Source of the DNA: Micropterus salmoides
Lineage: Eukaryota; Chordata; Actinopteri; Centrarchiformes; Centrarchidae
Direction of reading: 5' to 3'
Length of the DNA: 64,000 nt
Assembly: GCF_014851395.1 (NCBI RefSeq)
Contig: NW_024040707.1
Coordinates: 15,299,457-15,363,456 of the forward strand
This document shows, one piece after another, positions 13,301-25,000 of this stretch (positions within the stretch are counted from its first letter, which is position 1; each line of letters begins with the position of its first letter). The notes beneath the pieces are model-generated. The model worked only from the letters and a program-made list of their open reading frames with translations, was not told where the DNA came from and made no database searches. Made by a program: the position numbers and the translations under genes.

Positions 13301-16300
13301 GTTGGGGGGGCCCTCGCACTCGTAGCGTGACTCGGCCGAGTTGCATATTCTGCAGCTCTGCCGGTGCGGCTGTGAATTTGTTACGCGGTTATGTCGCCGC
13401 ATGAAGGTGTTATATGTCACTTCCTGTGTCCCCTATGTGGAGCTACATAGCACTTGCCGCTATGAATATAAATCGGTATTGGTGTGTAGATGTCTGCGGG
13501 GTGGGAGAGAATGTGAGAACAGCGCACATTTCATCGTTACTGTGTGTTAGAGCATGGGAGAACAGTGGATACTTTTAATACAGCCCACACCCCTAATACT
13601 GTGTAACTATAACAAGTGGAGAACAGAAGAAAAAGATGTTCTTTCTTTACAACTGTCTGCATAGGTTATTCATATTGTGTAATGAGTGAAAATAAATAGG
13701 CCTACTAGGCTCCTCTCTACTTTGACATTTAAGATTAGCTTGTTTGATCCACCTTCATACACATGTGACATTACTGTACAACTTGAGAAAGGTGAGTTGT
13801 TTTCTGCTCCAGCCTGCCTAAAAGAAAAGCGTTTTTGGGATTAAATGACCTTTATTAGCTGCTGCAGTGCAGGATGAACTCAGAATAGACCCATTTCTCA
13901 CCTTATTATTCTAAATCATGCAACGAAGAAGAAGAAATGCATAATAAAATCCTGGGACAAAATCTGTCCACAAATACTGTACAGCATGTAGTCTGATGAA
14001 CAAGACTTGGGCAGTGAAATGTTTAATTTTTTTAATTCATGTGGTAATAGTTGTCCACAACTCAAATCAGAATATAAGAAGAAATGTTTTATACCACCTC
14101 AAGAAGGCTTCCTATCAGAAAGGTAGGAAGGTATTTCAAATGTACAACTGCAGTCCTGAAATCTAAGTAAAGTAATTTCCCTGACATTTTTGTGTTACTT
14201 TACTTTTAATAGACGCATGTAACAGGTTTTATACTTCCTGTGAGTATAATCCAATCAATCTTATTTTCATACTGTATATCCGTTGTGTAATTTGATAAAT
14301 TGTGTTGTATGTCGTGCTCGCATCTCAGAGAAGACTCTGACTGCAACATGCGTCTTTGTAAAGAGAGAAACGGACAGAAAAAGTCTCTAACTCTGCCTGT
14401 CAGCTCGCTCTGCTCCGTTAAAACTGAATTTACCATACAGAATTGAATACGAGTGCACTCCAGATTTAGCGGCAGCCAGCTGACCGTGTGCTTCTCTCTA
14501 TACCGCAGTTCTGTGTCCATGCATGCAGCAAACTGAAAGCACTGTCTGTCGGAGCGTCTACATGAAAAGAGAAGGAATACATTGCTGGTAGTATTGTCTT
14601 CAGAGTTGTTAAACACCTCAGTGCACTGAAGGAAGCCATCTGACTGTGTGAGGGGCAAGATCGTTGATGTCTGCAGGCAGAGTAGGAGCTCTCCTGTCTG
14701 ACTGGTCCACCAATAGCAGAGAAGATGACCCCTTGAGTTATCAAGCACGTAAAGTTTGGTTCAGATGTGAGCATGTACACGTAAGTTACAACAACTTCCT
14801 GTGTCATGGCGAAGACTTGATCTCTGACGCCACGCCACGGACACACCCATTGACGAAAACTCGCAAATAGCACAACTTTTCATCTTCAATGCCTTTAGAA
14901 GGTACAGCACAAATTTGAAGTCGGTCGGACTAAATCCCTAGGAGGAGTTCGTTAAAGTACGAAGTGTGTAAATCATCCAAAATGTGACGTAAAATTCAAA
15001 ATGGCCGACTTCCTGTTGGTTTTAGGGCATCGCTCCAAGAGACTTTTTTGTGCGTCTGGACAAGATACACGTAGCACAGAAAATTCGTGCACGTAGGTGA
15101 ACGTGCGGCGGGGGCTGCTTCGTTAAAAGTCACTTCCTGTTGCCAGCAGGTGGCGCTATGACTGTGGGTGAATGTCAGCATGTACATGTGTTCAGGGCGG
15201 GACTCTCATCCTACATGTACAGTTTGGTCCAGATGTGAGCATGTACACTGAAGTTACAACAACTTCCTGTGTCATGGCGAAGAGTTGATCTTTGACGCCA
15301 CGCCACGGACACGCCCATTGACGGAAATTCGCAGATAGCACAACTTTTCATCTTCAATGCCTTTAGAAGGTACAGCACAAATTTGAAGTCGGTCGGACTA
15401 AATCCCTAGGAGGAGTTCGTTAAAGTACGAAGTGTGTAAATCATCCAAAATGTGACGTAAAATTCAAAATGGCCGACTTCCTGTTGGTTTTAGGGCATCG
15501 CTCCAAGAGACTTTTTTGTGCGTCTGGACAAGATACACGTAGCACAGAAAATTCGTGCACGTAGGTGAAACGTGCGGCGGGGGCTGCTTTGTTAAAAGTC
15601 ACTTCCTGTTGCCAGCAGGTGGCGCTATGACTGTGGGTGAATGTCAGCATGTACATGTGTTCAGGGCGGGACTCTCATCCTACATGTACAGTTTGGTCCA
15701 GATGTGAGCATGTACACTGAAGTTACAACAACTTCCTGTGTCATGGCGAAGAGTTGATCTTTGACGCCACGCCACGGACACGCCCATTGACGGAAATTCG
15801 CAGATAGCACAACTTTTCATCTACAATGCCTTTAGAAGGCACAGCTATGTAGTTGACGTATTGGGACGTATGACGTATTGACGTAGTGTGTGTGTGTGCG
15901 TTGGGTGCGAAAATTAAACATGGCAGCGCGCCGCTGCTAGAAAAAGATTAACTTATCCGTAACATCCTAATTCAAAAACCTGGATTTCAATTCGGACCTG
16001 GACCAACTGGAGGATTACATTGACCATCACTTCAACAGACTTTGTACAATGGGCCGATCACGCAAAGCCAAAAAACCACGCACTTCGGATTCTCCCTTAT
16101 CAACCGATTCACCGTTATCACCAACATCACCAGCATCCACTCCTACCGAAACAAACTGCTGTTCCGACATACTTTTATCAATCAACGAGCGCTTATCTAA
16201 CCTGGATTCTAGACTCTCACTAATCGAAGTACTGCACAAAGAATTTCAAAACATCCGCCATAGCCTGGAATACAGTCAACAACAAGTCGATTCGCTCACA

Positions 16301-17073
16301 GAAGAAAACAAATCACTGAAAAGCTCCGTGGACACACTCACTGCAAAACTTTCCACTGTAAACACTCAACTTACCTCCGTCATCGCTGAGAACAAAGCCA
16401 TGCAAGAAACTATCCTGGATATACAGTCACGAAGTATGAGAGACAATCTAATCTTCTCCGGCATTCCCGAATCATCCACCGAAGACCCCGAAAAATCTGT
16501 TAAGGACTTCATGGTTAACCAGCTCAAACTTACACCAGAGACTGTAGAGCACATCACTTTCCATCGCGTTCACCGTTTAGGACAGAAACCCATCAACTCC
16601 ACCCGTTCCCGGCCCATCATCGCCAAATTTGAACATTTCAAGCAAAAAGTACTGGTTCAGCGACAAGGACGGCAGCTCAAAGGGACTCATTACGGACTCA
16701 ACGACCAATATCCACAAGAGATCATCCGCAGACGTAAGCTACTTTTCCCCATCCGTAAGACAATGATCAATCAAGGTAAAAAAGCAATCATCACAGTGGA
16801 TAAATTATATATTGATGGACAATTGTTTAGAGACAAAGACACTACTCCCTGGCTTTACTAACTATGGAAACTAGCAATGTAACATTTCCAATCCGTTTAT
16901 GCTCAATTTATATTCAATTCATAATCTTCATATTCTTTAATAAAACCAATTGCATCACGCACGCACATTGTATTCTAAATGCACCTAAATAGCCTTGCAC
17001 ACTGTTTATATGTTTTGTTGCTGGTTTTAGGTATCTATGTTTTCCCTGTTTTATTTGTCACTTGGTATAATAG

Positions 17074-17104
<31 letters not shown>

Positions 17105-20100
17105 TGCACACACATCCATACACACAGACTTATATACTCACACAAGGTAAATATGAAATGTACATTATAGGTTCATGCAATTGAAATTCTTAACTTGGAA
17201 TATTCGTGGAGTTGGTTCACAAACAAAAAAAATAAAGTTTTAAATTACCTAAAAAATACACAAGCAGATATATGTCTAATACAGGAAACACACCTGTCGC
17301 AATATACACAAAACAGCTTAAAAACTACACATTTTAACCACTGTTTTTCCTCCCACTATAATTCAAAACAAAGAGGAGTATGCATCTTAATAAACAAAAA
17401 AATACAGTTTAACCACCATACAACCATTTCAGATCCTGAAGGCCGTTTTATCATTATTAACATTTCAATCAATAATAATCCAATTACAATTGGCAACATT
17501 TATGGACCAAACTCTGATGATTCCGCCTTCTTTGCAAATTTCTTTTCCTCTCTTTCAAACATTTCCAACGGTCCAATAATTATAGGGGGAGACTATAACA
17601 CTGTAATCAATCCATCATTTGACAGGTCAAAACATACAGGAAAACCTTGGCAGTCCTCTAAAACAATAAAACAGTTCATGAGTGATTTTGGTCTTGGTGA
17701 TGGTTGGAGGCTACAACACCCACTCGCCAGAGAATACACCTTTTATTCTAATGCCCACCAAACCTACTCTCGCCTTGATTTCTTTCTAACCAGTAATTCA
17801 ATCCTACCTAATATCTTAGAAACTAAAATACATCCGATCATTATTAGTGACCACTCTCCAGTAACTCTCACATGGAATCCATCTGCAATACCAAAGCACC
17901 CCACCAGATGGCGTTTTAATACATCACTCTTGAAAGATCCAGAATTTGACAGCTATTTCAAGAGAGAGTGGACATCCTTCCTTGAAATAAATGACTCTCC
18001 AAAGTCGTCAGCATCACTGCTCTGGGAAACATGGAAAGTAGTTTTACGGGGTAAAATTATATCATATTCAGTACATAAAAAAAAAAAGGACAAAGAAAAA
18101 GAAGTCCAACTGGAAGAAAGAATAAAAGAATTAGAAATTTTACATGCTAATAATCAATCAGAAAGCATCTATATAGAAATTAGAGAGAAGAAAATTTTGC
18201 TTAATGAAATAATAAACAAAAGAAACCAGTTTCTGATTCACAGGCTCCGTCAAGAAACTTTTCACCATAGCAATAAATCCGGAAAATATTTAGCCAGTCA
18301 AATTAAAAGAAATAAAGAAAGAACAGCTATAACCTCCATCAGAAACTCGGCAGGGAAGCTAACCAATTCACCAGTTGAGATAAACAAGATATTTCAAGAT
18401 TACTATATAAAATTATACTCATCGGATCTGGACCCAAACCAAGAAGACATAACCCAATTCCTCGATAACACTATTCTACCCAAACTCAACATGGAACAAG
18501 TAAACACACTAGAATTACCAATCACAGAAAAAGAACTTCACTCCGCATTGAAAAGCATGCAAAAAAATAAAGCACCAGGTCCAGATGGCTTCCCTGCTGA
18601 GTTCTACGAACATTTTTGGTCAACCGTATACCCACTATTCAGCAGAACAATAACAGAAATAAAACATAACGCAAAGTTCCCATCCCACATGAATACAGCA
18701 CTTATATCACTCATTCCTAAACCTAACAAAGACCACACCTTCGCATCTAACTATCGCCCTATCTCACTTATAAATGTCGACATAAAAATGATTAGCAAAA
18801 CACTAGCCCATAGAATTGAACAAATTATACCGTTTATAATCCATCCTGATCAGACCGGCTTTATAAAAGGTAGATATGCATCCAATAACACCCGCAGATT
18901 ATTCAATCTAATGCATTACTCATCAGTACAAAAGAAAGATACTCTCATTGCCACATTAGACGCCGAAAAAGCTTTTGATAGGGTCAACTGGAAATTTCTA
19001 TTCACCGTGTTACAAAAATTCGGCTTTGGAGAGTCATTTATTAATTGGATCAAGATTTTATACATATCACCATCGGCCACAGTCACAACCAATGGACTAA
19101 CATCACAAAGCTTCACACTGCACAGGGGGACGAGGCAGGGATGTCCACTCTCTCCATCCCTATTCACGATTTTTATTGAACCTTTAGCAGCAGCTATCCG
19201 CCAAAACCCAGCAATCAAAGGTATTGAAACACCACAACAAACACACAAAATCTCACTTTATGCAGATGATATCCTACTATATATACAAGAACCCCTAACA
19301 TCCACTCAAGAAGTAATTAAAACAATCCAGTCCTTCTCAAAAATATCAGATTATGCAATAAACTGGAACAAATCTTTCATCCTCCCTCTACATAAAACCA
19401 AATGGGATGTGGCACCCCACCAAACACCTATACCTATATGTCATGATCACATCACTTACTTAGGCATTAAGATCTCCTCCAGACTGTCAGAGTTGGTAAC
19501 ACTCAACTTCACACCACTGCTAAAAAAAATAAAAGACGATTTGCTTCGATGGCTCAACCTTCCAATCTCCATAATCGGCAGGATAGCAGCAATAAAAATG
19601 ACGATTTTACCGAAAATTAATTATCTATTCTCAATGATTCCAACCCACCCTACACTGACCTGGTTTAAATCACTAGACTCCATTATCACTCACTTCTACT
19701 GGAAAAATAAAACGCCAAGGATAAAACTCACTACACTACAAAAAAGTAAGGTTCAAGGAGGACTAGAAGCACCAAATTTCCAATATTACTCAATGGCTAA
19801 CCAACTGCAATACATATACAAATGGATTCACCCCACCCAATCCGATATTATATGGCTAGATATAGAACAATCACTATGCAAAGAATTAAATATAGCTGAC
19901 ATACCGTTCCTCACCAAATCAATCAAACAACACACATGTTTTAATGCAGTAACTATAGCTTCCACTCTGACAGCCTGGTGGAAATTTCACCATATCACAA
20001 ATTCTAAATTAGTTCCATCTAACTTCACACCACTGTGGAACAACCGTGACTTTATAAGCAATAAAAAAACATTGAATTTTCACACATGGGCAGAAAGGGG

Positions 20101-21307
20101 TATTACCCACATTAAGCACATTTTCAAATCTAACACATTTAGACCATTTCCGCAACTAGCCCAGGAGTATGGCATCGGGAGCAACGAATTCTTAAAATAC
20201 CTACAAATCAAATCTTCTGTTCTGACAAAAATAAACATCAGAGACACAACTTTAGAACTTCCAGCGGCAATATCAGACTTGGTCAACATTTCCTCCCCAA
20301 AGAAACTTCTCTCTAAAATATACAAAATGATTTCAAACCAACTTCAGACCATATACTTACCAACAATAAAATGGGAAAACGATCTTTCAATAGCTCCTGA
20401 TGCCAGCTTCTGGACCCAAATCTGTAAAAACATCCATCTCATGTCCAAAAATGCAAATCTTCAGTTAATACAATACAAAATACTTCATAGAACACATTAC
20501 ACGGGCAATAGATTAGCTAAAATGGGTTTCACATCAGAAGTTTGCACACATTGCAATCAAAATTCTACAGATACATACATCCATGCAACCTGGCACTGCA
20601 CTCCAATCAAACACTTTTGGGAAGAGGTCACACAGTCACTATCCACTATAGTTGGCTGCCACATCCCAATGTCGCCTTCTCTTTGCTTGCTGGGAGACCT
20701 CACAATAATCACTGATAAAACTATAAACTCTAAAATACTCCTCATAGCTCTAACCATCGCCAAGAAAACTATCCTCATGAACTGGAAAACTAGAAATAAA
20801 TTACACATTAACATTTGGAAAAATCTTATAACAGACTTCATTGCAATGGAATATGCATCTCCCCTTCATAATTACGCATCTAAAACTGACTCCTGCCGCC
20901 CAACACTTTCTGACCTCTTACAGCTGTGAACCCTTTCTCGGTTTTCAACTCCAACTCCTCCCACCTTCTTAATCAACCCACGAAAATTAATGCATTTAGT
21001 TGTTTGAACTTGTTCATGTCATCATTGTTATTACTATCTTTACTGTTATTGTTATCGTTGCTATTTTCACTGTTATTTTTTCATTGTTGTAATTGCTGAT
21101 GTTGCTGTCTTTTGCTTTCACCATTGCGGTCACCACTGCCATCATCATTGTCATTTATTATTAATATCATTATTACCATTATTATTATAATCATCAATAT
21201 TGCCGTTGTCAATGCTGTATTGGAATTAAGTGTCATTATCATCACTACTGCAATAATTCCCCCCTTATCTCTTCACGGGTTTTTAATGCACCACAACATA
21301 GAATAGG

Positions 21308-21339
<32 letters not shown>

Positions 21340-21979
21340 AGGCACAGCAGAAATTTGAGGTCGGTCGGACTAAATCCCTAGGAGGAGTTCGTTAAAGTAC
21401 GAAGTGTGTAAACCATCCAAAATTTGACGTAAAATTCAAAATGGCTGACTTCCTGTTGGTTTTAGGGCATAGCTCCAAGAGACTTTTTGTGCGTCTGGAC
21501 AAGATACACGTACCACAGAAAATTCGTGCACGTAGGTGAAACGTGCGGCGGGGGCTGCTTCGTTAAAGGTCACTTTCTGTTGCCAGCAGGTGGCGCTATG
21601 ACTGTGGGTGAATGTCGGCATGTACATGTGTTCAGGGCGGGACTCTCATCCTAGATGTACAGTTTGGTCCAGATGTGAGCATGTACACTGAAGTTACAAC
21701 AACTTCCTGTTTCATTGGACGGCTATGGGTTCTTGAGGCTTTTTTGTGCGTCTTGATACGATACATGTCCCCAGAAAATTTCGTACATGTAGGTTGAACG
21801 TGAACGAGGGGCTAATCTTTTCCAATTTTCTAGGTGGCGCTAGCGAGTCATTTTGCCACGCCCATGTGCGAAACTTGTAGAATACGAAATTTTTCACCGG
21901 TTCTGACATGTTTGCAAATTTTGGTGAGTTTTCGAGTATGTTTAGGCCATGTCATTTGGGCCTACTTTGCAGAAAAAAG

Positions 21980-22027
<48 letters not shown>

Positions 22028-25000
22028 CCGAGCAAATTCAATAGGGACCTCGCACGGTTGTGCTCGGGCCCTAATTACTTCCAATTATGTCACTGTTAGG
22101 TCTTAGGGGTGATACGTTACAGCTGAGCTCCAGATTTTGATGGCCGGATTACAAACTCTGCACACCCCCACGCACATTTTCTCTCACTTGTTCGAGTTTG
22201 TAGGATTCAATCATGGAGTTTTTCTGCCCTCTAGGGTCAGATAGAGGTATTACAACTCAGAATGTGTAAGTAATATGTGTATAATATAAGTAACTTTTCT
22301 TTTATCTTTCAGCACAGCGGAGGGATTCTTCTCTCGCTCAGACAACTCTGTGACAGGGTGGGAGACTTTTTTGCAAGCATTGAGTTATTTCCTTCAAATG
22401 TTTTTTGGTTCTGCTGCTCTGGGAACCCTCACTGGACTCATCTCTGCAATTGTATCCAAACTCATTATGTGTGGGAGAAATGTACAACTGTGTGTGTGTG
22501 TCTGTCTTATTTAAATTCCTTAATTTACTGATCAGTTTCTAAAACATTTTGACCTGAGGAAGACTCCTTCACTAGAGTTTGGTATGATGATCATCTTTGC
22601 GTACCTTCCCTATGGCCTGGCAGAAGGCATTAAACTGTCTGGTGGGTGCACATATACCCAGACACTTACTCTGACATGCACGCCAAAGAATATATCTTTT
22701 TATGTTCAACTTCATAGGACTTTCCTTTTCAATGCCATGCTTTCTCTCCACCTACAGGAATAATGTCCATCCTGTTTGCTGGAATTGTGATGTCTCACTA
22801 CACCCATCACAACTTGTCTCCTGTCACCCAGATCCTCATGCAGCAGACTCTGCGCACAGTGGCCTTCATGTGTGGTCAGTGAATTCCCTCTCTTCACTCC
22901 AAGTCCCGCTTTGTTTTCATTTTACAATGTACTCAACAATATTTTTCTATTTTTCTCAACAGAGACATGTGTGTTTGCCTTCCTTGGTCTCTCCATCTTC
23001 AGCTTCCCTCATAAATTTGAATTTTCCTTTGTCATCTGGTGCATAGTAAGTGCTCCTGCATTTTTAAAAATGTTGTCTGTATGCTGACATCGTTCCAACC
23101 TAATTCCTGGTGTCTGTGTTAATTCTTATGATTGTGGCTTGTTCTTCTGTCCGTAGGTCCTGGTTCTTCTCGGGCGAGCAGTGAACATCTTCCCTCTGTC
23201 ATTCCTGCTGAACTTTTTCAGAGACCACAAGATCACACCCAAAATGATGTTCATCATGTGGTTTAGTGGTAAGATGCTACAGTGACCCTTAAGTAAAGAA
23301 TGACAAGGCTTTTGGCTCTTTGTTAGTGTCTAAGGAGTGAAAATTGCACAAATATAATGCGCATCTCTCTAGATGCACATGTCATTGAAAATGTCATTGA
23401 ATGTCAAAATGTCATGTCATTGAAAATGACGTGGTAAAACTTTGGTCATCTGGTCGGATAAAAAAGGTATTTGAATGTCACCTCACCTTAGGCTATAGAC
23501 AAAGGAATAAATCAATTAATAGAGAAAATAATCTGAATATAAATCGAAAATAATTGTTATTTGCAGTCCCAAGTAAAATAAAATAAAACGAGTGAAACAA
23601 CTACAACTTATCCAGATTTTAGTTTACATTATAACTATTTATTATAACTAAGTATAAGTGAATTTGTTTCTGAGGACAAACATGCCTCTTTCAAATACAT
23701 CAACTTAGGGCTGGGCAATAAAACAATATTGTTATCATGTATTATGAATTCATGCTTCGTCAGGTCTGTCAGCAAGCCAGCAGGACAACAACTTTTAAAA
23801 TGTTTGTTTTCTGAATGGAGTTTGGATCGATCAGGGCTATGCTTTGCTAGCTTGTTCACAGTAAAGTACAACGATTGCTGGAATAAAGTTATGGACACAC
23901 ATTTTCTGAACTCACCAGCTAGTTCAACGTCTACGCTTTCTTTTCTTCAAGCAATGTCCAGTTCTTTCCGGTTTTTATGTAAATATGAACTCTGGGTGGC
24001 AACCGACGCTAACAATAACAGTGGAACTGGAAATACAGGGAAGCCCGTTGCTGAGAAGCTCGAGTGAAGATAAGTCAAATTTTTAATCCCAAAAACTAAG
24101 GTAAAAAAAATAATTGAATAAAAGCAGTTATCTCTGAGGTCCTTCCGCGTTTAAACGGCGTAGTTTTCAGAGCATAATCCAGTCCGACTACTGTTGTTTA
24201 TTTGTCCAAAAGCTGCAGTGCTGCTCCTGGCTCTTTCTTCTACCCTTCCCCGCAGTTTAGCAGCTCTCCGTCGGCCAGCGGCATGTCACTCACCCACTCT
24301 GCCTGGTCCCCTCCAAACAAACCTCTGAAGCCGTCAGTGATGTCTGGACAATCTCACCGCTGATAGGCTTTTGCGACATAACGTTTTGCGAATTTCTCGC
24401 ACAAGTTGAAAAATTTTAACCCGAGCGAACCAGCGAATGCCGCAACAAACGCATCTTCTGCACCGCCTGGACCAAATTTGCATCTTTGCATTGAATTTGT
24501 ATGTAATCAAGCCGTGCAAAACGCTGGATTTGCTTTCCATGTTAACACGCTCTGAGACCCAGATTTACAGTGGGTACGGAAAGTATTCAGACCCCTTTAA
24601 ATTTTTCACTCTTTGTTTCATTGCAGCCATTTTCCAAAAATCAAAAAAGTTCATTTTATTTCTCAGTAATGTACACTCAGCACCCCATCTTGACAGAAAA
24701 AAAACAGAAATGTAGAAATTTTTGCAAATTTATTAAAAAAGAAAAACTGAAATATCACATGGTCATAAGTATTCAGACCCTTTGCTCAGTATTTAGTAGA
24801 AGCACCCTTTTGATCTAATACAGCCATGAGTCGTTTTGGGAAAGATGCAACAAGTTTTTCACATCTGGATTTGGGTATCCTCTGCCATTCCTCCTTGCAG
24901 ATCCTCTCCAGTTCTGTCAGGTTGGATGGTAAACGTTGGTGGACAGCCATTTTCAGGTCTCTCCAGAGATGCTCAATTGGGTTTAAGTCAGGGCTCTGGC

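Larger units (their letters stand above)
14754..15833 (+). repeat. Tandem repeat, about 469-bp unit, left part
   Basis: Unit starts at 14754, 15222 and 15691, i.e. periods of 468 and 469 bp, with the copies nearly identical. Each complete unit includes 'aaatccctaggaggagttcg', 'aaaatggccgacttcctg' and a CTCF-like core. The third unit is cut by the LINE insertion and resumes at 21349. Confidence 0.93.
15846..21336 (+). mobile_element. Near-full-length L1-type LINE in slc9a8 intron 8, sense orientation
   Basis: Complete layout: 5' UTR of about 200 bp, ORF1 (16049-16861), spacer with a CA tract, ORF2 (17175 or 17195 to 20929), a 3' UTR of about 380 bp and a tail of about 30 A. It is bounded by a 12-bp target duplication and interrupts a tandem repeat whose sequence resumes immediately after the tail. 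ORF1 and ORF2 belong to the L1/Tx1 group by domain order. All features indicate a recent insertion by target-primed reverse transcription. One single-base frameshift near the start of ORF2 probably inactivates this copy. Confidence 0.95.
13286..22076 (+). mobile_element. GC-rich teleost repeat, sense copy split by nested insertions
   Basis: Begins with the small palindrome GCTGCAAGCAGC and 'gggggggccctcgcactcg' near 13290, and ends with 'gggacctcgcacggttgtgc' and 'tcgggccctaat' near 22070. These ends resemble a non-autonomous element I remember from many teleost genomes. Its interior is interrupted by a dispersed repeat (13882-14740) and by an L1-type LINE (15846-21336). No transposase is encoded. 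The class is uncertain; I do not assign it to a named superfamily. Confidence 0.6.
11640..22312 (+). other. slc9a8 intron 8, 10.7 kb of mostly mobile DNA
   Basis: Largest intron in the window. From left to right it holds an antisense GC-rich repeat copy, unique sequence, a sense copy containing a dispersed repeat and 469-bp tandem units, a nearly full-length L1-type LINE, and the rest of the sense copy with an A-rich/TA tract. The exon 8 donor and exon 9 acceptor are intact. Confidence 0.85.

Noticed and set aside
14206..14748. 180-residue minus-strand open frame
   Set aside because: Lies in a dispersed non-coding repeat. The second copy at 59586-60640 does not preserve the frame and no domain is recognisable.
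18916..19248. 110-residue minus-strand frame inside LINE ORF2
   Set aside because: Shadow of the reverse transcriptase coding strand.
16049..20929. ORF1-ORF2 region as an endogenous retrovirus
   Set aside because: No LTRs, protease, integrase or envelope. The APE endonuclease, LINE-type RT, poly(A) tail and short target duplication define a non-LTR retrotransposon.
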